DNA from: Leucobacter triazinivorans
GTDB taxonomy: Bacteria > Actinomycetota > Actinomycetes > Actinomycetales > Microbacteriaceae
Reading direction: 5' to 3'
DNA: 64,000 nucleotides
Assembly (NCBI RefSeq): GCF_004208635.1
Contig: NZ_CP035806.1
Span: 434,001-498,000, forward strand
Shown piece by piece: positions 55,982 to 63,553 of this stretch; positions within the stretch are counted from its first letter, which is position 1, and each line of letters starts with the position of its first letter. The position numbers and the translations under genes are program-made. A model generated the notes under the pieces. That model was given only the letters and a program-made list of their open reading frames with translations, made no database searches and was not told where the DNA came from.

Positions 55982-57535
55982 TCATCCCTCGACGAGGATC
56001 GCGCGCAGCCGCGCGATCGCGGCGCCGAACTCCGCGTCGTCCGGACCGCCCATGCCCAGCACCAGGCCGGCGGAGCGGTCCGAACGGTGGTGCTGCCAGT
56101 AGGCCCCGAGCGCCGCGACTCCGAGCCCGTTCGGAAAGCCCGGCACCGGCTCGGCCGCCCGCGCGACCGCCTGCGCTTCGCGGTCCTGAGCGGTCGAGGC
56201 GGCGCCCGCCAGCTCGACCACCGCGTGCAGCCCGCCGCTCATGGGGCGCACCCGCGCACCGGCCACGCCGGCGAAGCACTCGGAGATCAGGTCCCTGCGC
56301 GCCGCGTGACGACGGCGCACGCGGGCGATGTTGCGGCGCAGCTCGCCGCTCGCCAGGTAATCCGCCAGCGCGAGCTGCACCACCGCCGACACGGGCGATC
56401 CGAGGTCGCTCCTCACCGGCTCCAGCAGCGAGCGCAGCTGCTCCGGCGCGAGCAGGAAGCCCGCGGAGAGCGCCGGCGTCACCGTGCTCGAGAAGGTGCC
56501 GAGGGTCACCACCGATCCCGCGAACGGGTCGTCGAGCGCCGCGAGCGTCGGCAGCGGGCTGCCGACGTGACGCAGCTCGGAGTCGTAGTCGTCCTCGACC
56601 ACCACCACGCCCGTGCGCCAGGCCCAGTCGAGCAGTTCGCGGCGGCGCGGCAGGGGCAGCGAGCCGCCCACGGGATACTGGTGGCTCGGCGTGACGATGA
56701 CGAGGTCGAGCACCCCCGCCGGCAGGTCGTCGGTGCGCAGACCGTCCGCGTCGACCGGCAGCGACACGATCCGCGCGCCGTGACGCGCTGCCACGCCGCG
56801 CAGGGAGGGATACCCCGGATCCTCCACCCCCACGACCAGCCCGTTGCCGCGGGTGGTGCCGAGGGCGGTGAGCAGCAGGCCGAGCCCTTCCCGGGTGCCT
56901 GCGGTCACGAGCACGTCCCGGGCCGGCCTGGCGGTGCCGCGCACGAGGCGCAGATGCTCGGCGAGCTCGGCGCGCAGCCGGGGATCGCCGAGCGCGGGCG
57001 GGCGGTGGTCGGCGCGAGCGGCCGCCCGGCGCCACGCCGCGCGCCACGCCGGATGCTCGGCGGCGTCGGTGAGCGGCGCGCCCGGCGCGAGCGGAGGGCG
57101 CGCCACGGCACCCTCCGGCTCGGGCCCGGCTGGGCCGGTCGGATCGTGCGGGTCGGGAGACGGGCGCTCCCGCTCTCGAGCCGCCCCGGGTGGATCCCCC
57201 GGGCGCACCGGCACTCCGCCGGGCGCCGACGCGGCGGATCGCCCGGCGGCGGTCGCCGGCGCGAGATCCGGATTCACGACCGTGCCGCGGCCGCGCTCCG
57301 CACGCAGATAGCCCTCCGCGATCAGCTGCTCGTAGGCGGAGACCACCACGCCCCGGGCCACGCCGAGACGGCTCGCGAGCCTCCGGGTCGCCGGCACTTC
57401 CTCGCCCGGACGCAGCCCCGCCGCGTCAATCACCTCGCGCAGCGCGGCCGCGAGCTGCACCGGGAGCGGAGCCCCGGCCGCGCGGTCGAGGTGCACCGGG
57501 AACTCGGCTGGTGCTCGGAAGGAACGCTCGCTCAC
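55982..57535 (-). CDS. pdxR: MocR/PdxR-type regulator with PLP-site lysine missing
   Basis: A 517-residue GntR-aminotransferase chimera. The N-terminal winged helix ([37 protein letters not shown]) is joined by a Pro/Gly-rich linker (about residues 85-150) to a class I aminotransferase fold with [27 protein letters not shown] and [15 protein letters not shown]. In MocR proteins the last block reads FSKT and its lysine forms the PLP aldimine. Here it is FSST, so covalent PLP binding should be lost. It faces the truncated pdxS gene, the normal activation target of PdxR. GTG start 57535. Confidence 0.85.
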   Translation of the reverse strand: MSERSFRAPAEFPVHLDRAAGAPLPVQLAAALREVIDAAGLRPGEEVPATRRLASRLGVARGVVVSAYEQLIAEGYLRAERGRGTVVNPDLAPATAAGRSAASAPGGVPVRPGDPPGAARERERPSPDPHDPTGPAGPEPEGAVARPPLAPGAPLTDAAEHPAWRAAWRRAAARADHRPPALGDPRLRAELAEHLRLVRGTARPARDVLVTAGTREGLGLLLTALGTTRGNGLVVGVEDPGYPSLRGVAARHGARIVSLPVDADGLRTDDLPAGVLDLVIVTPSHQYPVGGSLPLPRRRELLDWAWRTGVVVVEDDYDSELRHVGSPLPTLAALDDPFAGSVVTLGTFSSTVTPALSAGFLLAPEQLRSLLEPVRSDLGSPVSAVVQLALADYLASGELRRNIARVRRRHAARRDLISECFAGVAGARVRPMSGGLHAVVELAGAASTAQDREAQAVARAAEPVPGFPNGLGVAALGAYWQHHRSDRSAGLVLGMGGPDDAEFGAAIARLRAILVEG

Positions 57536-57563
57536 CGTTCCAGTCTGTCAGCGGCGGGTGGAT

Positions 57564-57606
57564 TGGTCCAGTTCAACTCACCAGAAATGGATCATGTCAT
57601 GGACCA
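57564..57606. promoter_or_regulatory. Three TGGNNCA half-sites in the pdxR-pdxS divergent promoter
   Basis: TGGTCCA (57564-57570), TGGATCA (57588-57594) and TGGACCA (57600-57606) repeat at 24 and 12 base spacing in the 95-base intergenic region. MocR/PdxR regulators bind repeated GGTCCA/GGACCA-like sites, so these are candidate PdxR boxes. Confidence 0.5.
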
Positions 57607-57630
57607 GCGAACCCGGCCAGGGTGGAAGCC

Positions 57631-58320
57631 ATGACTGAGACCAGCCCGGCACCCACCGCTCGCCTCTTCCCCGCCGCCACCGGTTCCCCGCTCGTGAAAC
57701 GGGGCCTCGCCGACATGCTCAAGGGCGGCGTCATCATGGACGTCGTCACGCCGGATCAGGCCCGAATCGCGGAGGACGCGGGCGCCGTCGCGGTGATGGC
57801 GCTCGAGCGCGTGCCGGCCGACATCCGCGCCCAGGGCGGCGTAGCCCGCATGAGCGATCCCGACCTGATCGACGGCATCAAGGCGGCCGTCTCGATCCCC
57901 GTCATGGCGAAGGCGCGCATCGGCCACTTCGTCGAGGCGCAGGTACTCGAGGCGCTCGAGGCCGACTACATCGACGAGAGCGAGGTGCTCTCCCCCGCCG
58001 ACCACGTCAACCACATCGACAAGCGCGACTTCACCGTGCCCTTCGTGTGCGGGGCGACCAACCTGGGCGAGGCGCTGCGCCGCATCGCGGAGGGCGCGGC
58101 CATGATCCGTTCCAAGGGCGAGGCCGGCACGGGCGATGGGGGCGCTGCTCGCCTGCGCAAGCCGCTGAGAGCTTCCCCGGCGGGCGAAAGGGGCCTCTCG
58201 AATTTCAGGACGCATTCGCTGCGGAATCGAGCCGATAGCGCAGCGAATGCGTCCCCGATTGTTCGAGTGCATTGGGAGATCGAAGGTCGCGGGGCGGCGG
58301 GATCGCGGCTCACCCGCTGA
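57631..58320 (+). pseudogene. pdxS: Truncated pyridoxal 5'-phosphate synthase lyase subunit PdxS
   Basis: The first ~169 codons (to GAT at 58135-58137) are typical Pdx[35 protein letters not shown] (catalytic Lys), [20 protein letters not shown] (second Lys) and [12 protein letters not shown]. Homology then stops abruptly. The frame continues through about 60 unrelated residues to a TGA at 58318-58320. The missing part is about 120-130 residues, including the phosphate-binding GGI and GSGIF loops of the barrel, and no pdxT follows. The product cannot make PLP. ATG 57631 has GGTGGAAG before it. Its stop overlaps the methyltransferase 3' end by 11 bases. Confidence 0.85.
58208..58254. repeat. 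Perfect 16-bp inverted repeat in the non-homologous pdxS tail
   Basis: 58208-58223 and 58239-58254 are exact reverse complements with a 15-base loop. The surrounding 58138-58310 segment is less GC-rich than its neighbours. It could be a terminator for the methyltransferase or a scar of the event that truncated pdxS. Confidence 0.75.
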
Positions 58321-59173
58321 ACCGCACCGACGTCCCGGCGAGGCGGTCGCGCATGACGGTGATCGCCGCCTCGTTGTCGTCGACCGCCACGAACCGCCGC
58401 CCCAACTCGGCCGCCGCCGCGGCCGTCGTGCCGCTGCCCGCGAAGGGGTCGAGCACCCAGTCGCCCGGACGCGACGAGGCCTGCACGATGCGGCGCAGCA
58501 CGCCGAGCGGCTTCTGCGTCGGATAACCGGTGCGCTCCTTGCCCGTCGGCGAGACGATCGTGTGCCACCAGGTGTCGGTGGGGAGCTTGCCCCGCCGCGC
58601 GCGCTCGGCGGTGACGAGCCCCGGCGCCATGTAGGGCTCGCGGTCCACGGCCTCGGCGTCGAAGTGGTAGCGATCCGGATCCTTCACGTAGACGAGGATG
58701 TTCTCGTGCTTCGTGGGCCACTTCCGACGCGAGCGCGCCCCGTAGTCGTAGGCCCAGATGATCTCGTTGATGAAGCACTCCGGGCCGAACAGCCCGTCGA
58801 GCAGCACCTTCGCGTAGTGCACCTCGCGGTAGTCGAGGTGCAGGTACAGCGTGCCGTCGGGTGCGAGCAGACGCCACGCCTCCTCGATGCGCGGCTCGAG
58901 GAACTCCCAGTAGTCGACGAAGCGATCGTCGAACGCGAGCGTGCGCTCTCGGGTGACCGTGTATCCCTGCCCGCGGAAGCCGAGCCTGCCTCCCGGCTCG
59001 CGCTCCTCGGTGCGCACGCCGCGCACCCGCTCGGCCTGCCGGAACAGGCCGGTGTTGAAGGGCGGATCCAGGTACACCAGCGTGAAGGATTCGTCGGGCA
59101 GCGCCCGCAGGAACGGGAGGTTGTCCCCCGCGTGCACCAGATCGGGTCCGCTCGGGTGCCAGGCTTCGATCAC
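58310..59173 (-). CDS. Orphan beta-class DNA (N4-cytosine/N6-adenine) methyltransferase
   Basis: A 287-residue site-specific DNA methyltransferase. Motif [13 protein letters not shown] precedes motif [16 protein letters not shown] near the C-terminus, which is the beta-class order. Between them lie a target-recognition-sized region and [19 protein letters not shown]. No restriction endonuclease is adjacent, so it is probably a regulatory or orphan methylase. GTG 59173 is six bases after TAGGCT. DPPF is shared by m4C and m6A enzymes, so the modified base cannot be decided. Confidence 0.88.
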   Translation of the reverse strand: MIEAWHPSGPDLVHAGDNLPFLRALPDESFTLVYLDPPFNTGLFRQAERVRGVRTEEREPGGRLGFRGQGYTVTRERTLAFDDRFVDYWEFLEPRIEEAWRLLAPDGTLYLHLDYREVHYAKVLLDGLFGPECFINEIIWAYDYGARSRRKWPTKHENILVYVKDPDRYHFDAEAVDREPYMAPGLVTAERARRGKLPTDTWWHTIVSPTGKERTGYPTQKPLGVLRRIVQASSRPGDWVLDPFAGSGTTAAAAAELGRRFVAVDDNEAAITVMRDRLAGTSVRFSG

Positions 59174-59179
59174 CGACCC

Positions 59180-59185
59180 AGCCTA
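59180..59185 (-). promoter_or_regulatory. -10 box TAGGCT, leaderless-type
   Basis: TAGGCT on the minus strand, spacer GGGTCG, then GTG 59173. Confidence 0.55.
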
Positions 59186-59223
59186 GCGCCGATGTCGGCG
59201 GCCGCCGCTACCGCGGGGTGCGC

Positions 59224-60321
59224 TCAGCGCAGCACGAGCGGGGTCTCTTCGGCTGCGAGGTCGGGGGCGAGGATCGCGGCGAGCTCTGCGGGGTCGAGCT
59301 CCTCGATGCGCGCCGGCGACCAGCGCGGATCGCGATCCTTGTCGATCACCTGAGCGCGGACGCCCTCGGCGAAGTCGGGGCGCGGTGCGAGGCGGCCGAG
59401 CACGCGCAGGTCGTCGCTGAGCACCGATGCGAGGTCGAGTCCGAGGCGCCGCGTGCGATCGAGCTGCGCGAGGGTCACCGCGATCGAGGTGGGACACATG
59501 CGCCGGGCGGTCTCGGCCGCCGCCCGCGCCGGCTCCGCATCGCTCGCCTCGAGCGCCCGCACCAGGCGCCGCGCCGCGCCCGCCGAGTCCTCGGCCACGG
59601 GCGCGCTCGTTCCGTCCAGGGCGCCCGCGGCGATCGGATCCCACCAGTCCCTGGCGGCGAGCAGCGAGGACTCGGGTGCGGGATCGGCGAAGCGGGCGCA
59701 GGCGGATCCCGGATCCTCGCCTGCGGCGAGCGCGGCTCTGAGATCGCCCAGACGTTCCGAGGGCACGAAGTGATCGGCGAAACCGAGCGCGATCGCGTCG
59801 CCTGCGTCCATCTCGCCGGCCGTGATCGCCAGCAGCTCGCCCAGTCGACCGGGCGCCCGCGCCAGCAGCAGGTGACCTCCCACGTCGGGGGTGATCCCGA
59901 TGCGCGCCTCGGGCATCGCGAGCCGGCTGCGCTCGGTGACCACCCGATGGCTCGCGTGGCCCGTGAGCCCGATGCCGCCGCCCATCGTCACGCCGTCCAT
60001 GCAGCCCACGACCGGGATCGGCGAGACGGCGATCATGTGATCGACGCGGTATTCGACGGCCAGGATCTCGCGCCCGTGCGGACCGGAGAGCTGTTTGATG
60101 TCGCCGCCGCCGCAGAAGCCGCGCTCGCCGGCTCCGTCGAGCAGGATCGCGGTCGAGCCGTCGCCCCACGCCGTCTCGAGCGCCGCTTCGAGCAGCTCGA
60201 ACATCTCCAGGTTCAGCGCGTTGATCGCGCGCGGCCGGTTGAGCGTGATGCGGGTGATCGGCCCCTCCCGGCGCGAGAGGACCAGCGGCTCGGCGGGTGC
60301 GGGGTGGGCGTCGTGGCTCAT
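59224..60321 (-). CDS. Enoyl-CoA hydratase/isomerase, 3-hydroxyisobutyryl-CoA hydrolase-like
   Basis: A 365-residue crotonase-fold enzyme. The oxyanion-hole segments are GERGFCGGGDIKQL and DGVTMGGGIGLTG, and catalytic acids are in LAMPEARIGITPDVGG. This PDVGG-type motif and the length (about 350, longer than hydratases) point to 3-hydroxyisobutyryl-CoA hydrolase of valine catabolism. The C-terminal extension includes MCPTSIAVTLAQL, also typical. ATG 60321 follows TACGGT by six bases. Its companion valine-pathway genes are not visible here. Confidence 0.85.
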   Translation of the reverse strand: MSHDAHPAPAEPLVLSRREGPITRITLNRPRAINALNLEMFELLEAALETAWGDGSTAILLDGAGERGFCGGGDIKQLSGPHGREILAVEYRVDHMIAVSPIPVVGCMDGVTMGGGIGLTGHASHRVVTERSRLAMPEARIGITPDVGGHLLLARAPGRLGELLAITAGEMDAGDAIALGFADHFVPSERLGDLRAALAAGEDPGSACARFADPAPESSLLAARDWWDPIAAGALDGTSAPVAEDSAGAARRLVRALEASDAEPARAAAETARRMCPTSIAVTLAQLDRTRRLGLDLASVLSDDLRVLGRLAPRPDFAEGVRAQVIDKDRDPRWSPARIEELDPAELAAILAPDLAAEETPLVLR

Positions 60322-60327
60322 CCCAGC

Positions 60328-60333
60328 ACCGTA
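60328..60333 (-). promoter_or_regulatory. -10 box TACGGT, leaderless-type
   Basis: TACGGT on the minus strand, spacer GCTGGG, then ATG 60321. The 20-base gap to the upstream MFS stop means it may be an internal promoter. Confidence 0.4.
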
Positions 60334-60341
60334 TCACCGCG

Positions 60342-61670
60342 CTACGGGGTCGGGTGGTGCGCGTCGTAGCGCTGGAATCCGCGCGCCGTGCGCAGCAGCA
60401 CGAGCATGATCCCGACGATCACCACCCCGCCCAGCAGCGGCGGAGCCCACAGCGCGATGAGCGTCGCCACCGCGCCCGCCACGAGGTCGCCGACGCGGGG
60501 GCCGCCCGCCACGACCACGTAGAAGAGGCCCTGCATGCGTCCGCGCACGTCGTCCGGGGCGGCCGCCTGCAGGATCGTGGTGCGGAAGACCGCGCTCACG
60601 TTGTCGGCGGCACCGGTTCCGGCGAGCGCGAGGCCGGCCAGCACGATCGCGGGCACGAGCGGCGCGTCGGGCGCGTCGGGCCCCTCGACGACTCCCGTGA
60701 CCAGCAGCACGACGCCGAAGAGCGTCGTGCAGACGCCGAAGACCGCGATCGCGAGCGTCACGGCGCGCCCCTGCCTGCGCACGGCGCCGAGCGGGCCCGA
60801 GAAGAGCCCGCTGAGCAGCGAACCCATCGCGAATGACGCCGTGAGGATCCCGACCGTGACCGGCCCACCGCCCAGTACCAGCGCACCCGCGGCGGGGAAC
60901 ACGACGCGCGGCGTGCCGAAGATCATCGCGACGAGATCCCACACGAAGGTGGCGCGCACATTCGGCGCCCGACGCAGGAAGCGCAGGCTCTCCACCACCG
61001 AGCCCAGCCCCGGATTGCGGCGCTCCCCCTCCGGGGTGACGCTCGGAAGGCTCAGGATGCCGAAGAAGGCCCCCGTGAAGAGCACCACGTCGAGCAGGTA
61101 GGTCCAGGCGAAGCCGACGGTGGCCACGAGCACCCCGGCCACGGCCGGGCCCACGGTGATCGCGAGCCCCATCGTGATCCCGCTGAGCGCCGCGGCGGCC
61201 GGCAGCAGCTGGGGCGGCAGCAGCCGGGGCAGGATCGCGCCCTGCGTGGCCCCCTTGATCGTCGCGGACGCCGCGTTCAGCGCGGCGAGCGCGTAGTACG
61301 GCCACGTGGTCTCCACACCGAGGAAGGCGATGAGCGTCAGGGTGCCGATGCTGCACCAGGCGACGATCGCGGTCACGAGCGCGACGAGGCGCCGGTCGAA
61401 GGTGTCGGCGAGCGCTCCCCCGAGGAAGCCGGCGAGGATCATCGGGCCGAGCGCCCAGAGCGCGAGCAGAGACACCGCGAGCGTCGAGTGCGTGATGTCG
61501 TAGATGTGCAGGCCCACCGCGACGATCGTGATCTGGGCTCCGATCTGCGAGACGGAGGAGCCGATCCAGAGCTTCGCGAACGCCGGGCTCGCCCGCAGCG
61601 GGGTGACGTCGACGAGCAGGGACCGCAGCCCGCGGCGCGGCTGATCCGGCTTCCCCGGCGTGACACTCAC
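60342..61670 (-). CDS. MFS exporter, EntS/MFS_3-like (12 helices)
   Basis: A 442-residue major facilitator with about 12 helices. The beginning RASPAFAKLWIGSSVSQIG and the GGALADTFDRRLV (motif A) loop are typical of the enterobactin-exporter-like MFS_3 group. The central loop (SVTPEGERRNPGLG) links the two halves. GTG 61670 is six bases after TAGGCT. It lies upstream of the crotonase-fold gene by 20 bases, probably the same transcript. Substrate unknown; no siderophore genes are nearby. Confidence 0.85.
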   Translation of the reverse strand: MSVTPGKPDQPRRGLRSLLVDVTPLRASPAFAKLWIGSSVSQIGAQITIVAVGLHIYDITHSTLAVSLLALWALGPMILAGFLGGALADTFDRRLVALVTAIVAWCSIGTLTLIAFLGVETTWPYYALAALNAASATIKGATQGAILPRLLPPQLLPAAAALSGITMGLAITVGPAVAGVLVATVGFAWTYLLDVVLFTGAFFGILSLPSVTPEGERRNPGLGSVVESLRFLRRAPNVRATFVWDLVAMIFGTPRVVFPAAGALVLGGGPVTVGILTASFAMGSLLSGLFSGPLGAVRRQGRAVTLAIAVFGVCTTLFGVVLLVTGVVEGPDAPDAPLVPAIVLAGLALAGTGAADNVSAVFRTTILQAAAPDDVRGRMQGLFYVVVAGGPRVGDLVAGAVATLIALWAPPLLGGVVIVGIMLVLLRTARGFQRYDAHHPTP

Positions 61671-61676
61671 CGCCCC

Positions 61677-61682
61677 AGCCTA
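61677..61682 (-). promoter_or_regulatory. -10 box TAGGCT, leaderless-type
   Basis: TAGGCT on the minus strand, spacer GGGGCG, then GTG 61670. Confidence 0.55.
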
Positions 61683-61708
61683 GTACCGGGCGTCCCCGCG
61701 GCACGCGG

Positions 61709-61714
61709 TAGGCT
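61709..61714 (+). promoter_or_regulatory. -10 box TAGGCT, leaderless-type
   Basis: TAGGCT, seven bases, then GTG 61722 of the DUF3097 gene; divergent from the MFS box 32 bases away. Confidence 0.5.
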
Positions 61715-61721
61715 CGTCTTC

Positions 61722-62558
61722 GTGTTCGACGACCGCTATGACGGCGACCCGGTCGCCCAGATGAGACCCCGGCGCGGCCCCGTGCAGCGACGGGAGGTGG
61801 CGCTCGCGCGCGGCCTCGTGGTGGAGCACACGGAGTCGGAGTGGTGCGGCGCCGTGGTGGGCGCCCGCGAGGGGCTCGTGCAGCTCGAGGACTTCCGGGG
61901 CAAGGTGCGCGCCTTCCCCCTGAGCGACGGCTTCCTCATCGACGGCGAGCCCGTACGGCTTGTGATGCCGAAACGGCAGCCCGCCGGACGGCAGCGCACG
62001 GCGTCGGGCTCGTTCGCGGTCGAGCAGCAGCGGGCCCGCACCGCGATGCCGAGCCGCATCTTCGTCGAGGGCAAGCACGACGCAGAGCTCGTGGAGCAGG
62101 TCTGGGGCGCCGATCTGCGCGTCGAGGGCGTGGTGGTCGAGCTGCTGCAGGGAGCCGACAACCTCGAGCAGGTGCTCGCCGAGTTCGGTCCCGGACCGCA
62201 GCGCCGCGCGGGAGTGCTGCTCGATCACCTCGTCGCGGGCAGCAAGGAGTCGCGGATCGCGCAGACCATCGAGCGGGGCCCGCACGGCGCGAACGTGCTC
62301 ATCGTCGGCCACCCCTTCGTCGACATCTGGCAGGCCGTGAAACCGGAGCGCGTGGGCCTCGAGGCGTGGCCCACGATCCCGCGCAGCATCGAATGGAAGA
62401 CCGGGATCTGCCGGGCGCTCGGCTGGCCCGCGGAGGATCCGGCCGACATCGCCGACGCGTGGGCCAGGATTCGGGGCCGCGTGCGCCACTTCCGGGATCT
62501 CGAGCCCGAGCTCGTCGGCCGCGTCGAGCACCTCATCGACTTCGTCACGGTCGACTGA
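61722..62558 (+). CDS. DUF3097 family protein
   Basis: A 278-residue protein conserved across Actinobacteria. Text such as RIFVEGKHDAELVEQVWG, GVVVELLQGADNLEQVLAEF and VLLDHLVAGSKESRIA resembles a TOPRIM-like core (EGKHD acidic start and DHL), which is typical of this family; function unknown. No signal peptide or membrane helix. GTG 61722 follows TAGGCT by seven bases. It is transcribed toward the arginase-family gene with a 101-base gap containing a TATCCT box at 62621-62626. Confidence 0.85.
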   Translation: MFDDRYDGDPVAQMRPRRGPVQRREVALARGLVVEHTESEWCGAVVGAREGLVQLEDFRGKVRAFPLSDGFLIDGEPVRLVMPKRQPAGRQRTASGSFAVEQQRARTAMPSRIFVEGKHDAELVEQVWGADLRVEGVVVELLQGADNLEQVLAEFGPGPQRRAGVLLDHLVAGSKESRIAQTIERGPHGANVLIVGHPFVDIWQAVKPERVGLEAWPTIPRSIEWKTGICRALGWPAEDPADIADAWARIRGRVRHFRDLEPELVGRVEHLIDFVTVD

Positions 62559-62659
62559 ACCCGCGATCGGCGGATTCCGCACCCGACGCATCGTGCAGTG
62601 CGCCGATCGTCCGGGCGGGCGTATCCTGGAATCAGACGTGCGCTACTCGAGGAGGGTTC

Positions 62660-63553
62660 GTGTCCACACCCGTGTTCCTAGTGATGCCCGAGTGGCAGGG
62701 ATCCTCGTCCTCACGCGCCATGCAACTGGCCGAGGGCGCCGGGACCCTGCGCGAGGATCTGCCCGCCTCCGCCACCCGCGAAGTCCCGGTGCCGCTCGAG
62801 GCCGGAGACGCGATGGGCACGCCGGTCGCGCGCCTGAGCAGCCTGCTCCGAGCGCGCGCCGCCGCACTCGAGACGCTCGCCGGCGTCGAGGAGGGCGGTG
62901 TGCCGGTGATCGTCGGCGGCGACTGCGCCTCGTCGCTTCCCGGGCTCGAGTCCGCCGTGCGCCGGCACGGATCCGAGAGCCTCGCGGTGCTGTGGTTCGA
63001 TGCGCACCCGGACCTGCAGCACCCGAGCACCTCTCCCTCCGGCGCCGCCTCCGGCATGACCCTGCGTCACGCGCTCGGCGACGGCGCGCCGGATCTCGCA
63101 TCGACCGCTCCGATCGATCCCTCGCTGCTGACCCTCATCGGCACGCGCGAGATCGATCCCGAGGAGCAGGATGAGCTGCGGCGGCTGGGGGTGCACGTGC
63201 TCGACCCGCCGACGCGGGCAGGCGGGGCCCCTGCCGCCCCCACCGCGCCCCACACGGGCGAGCTGGCGGCCTCGATCGTCTCCCGCCTCACGAGCTCCGC
63301 GGCGACGCGCGTCTACGTGCACGTCGATCTGGACGTGCTCGATCCGGCCGAGTTCGCAGCCGTGCACCAAGCAGTGCCGTTCGGCCTCGCCGTCGGGCAG
63401 CTGACCGCCGCCATACGAGCAGCGGTCGCCCTACTTCCGCTCGCCGGCGCCTCCATCTGCGAGTTCGCGCCCGCAGACCCGGCCGTCGCCGCCGATGATG
63501 TACCGACGGTACTGCGCATCCTCGCGGCGCTCACCTCCGGCGCCTCCGCATGA
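62660..63553 (+). CDS. Arginase/agmatinase-family protein
   Basis: A 297-residue ureohydrolase-fold protein. Metal-site motifs are IVGGDCASSLPG (Cys in place of the usual His), LWFDAHPDLQ and VHVDLDVLDPAEF. The aspartates of the binuclear Mn site are present, while the first His ligand is Cys as in one arginase-like subgroup, so true arginase activity is uncertain. GTG 62660 has GAGGAGG before it. The stop overlaps the ATG of the next gene (ATGA), indicating coupling. Confidence 0.82.
   Translation: MSTPVFLVMPEWQGSSSSRAMQLAEGAGTLREDLPASATREVPVPLEAGDAMGTPVARLSSLLRARAAALETLAGVEEGGVPVIVGGDCASSLPGLESAVRRHGSESLAVLWFDAHPDLQHPSTSPSGAASGMTLRHALGDGAPDLASTAPIDPSLLTLIGTREIDPEEQDELRRLGVHVLDPPTRAGGAPAAPTAPHTGELAASIVSRLTSSAATRVYVHVDLDVLDPAEFAAVHQAVPFGLAVGQLTAAIRAAVALLPLAGASICEFAPADPAVAADDVPTVLRILAALTSGASA

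Noticed and set aside
55982..59173. Considered as a complete PLP-regulated pdxR-pdxST operon.
   Set aside because: pdxS lacks its second half and no glutaminase (GGES and CxG motifs) is encoded before the methyltransferase.
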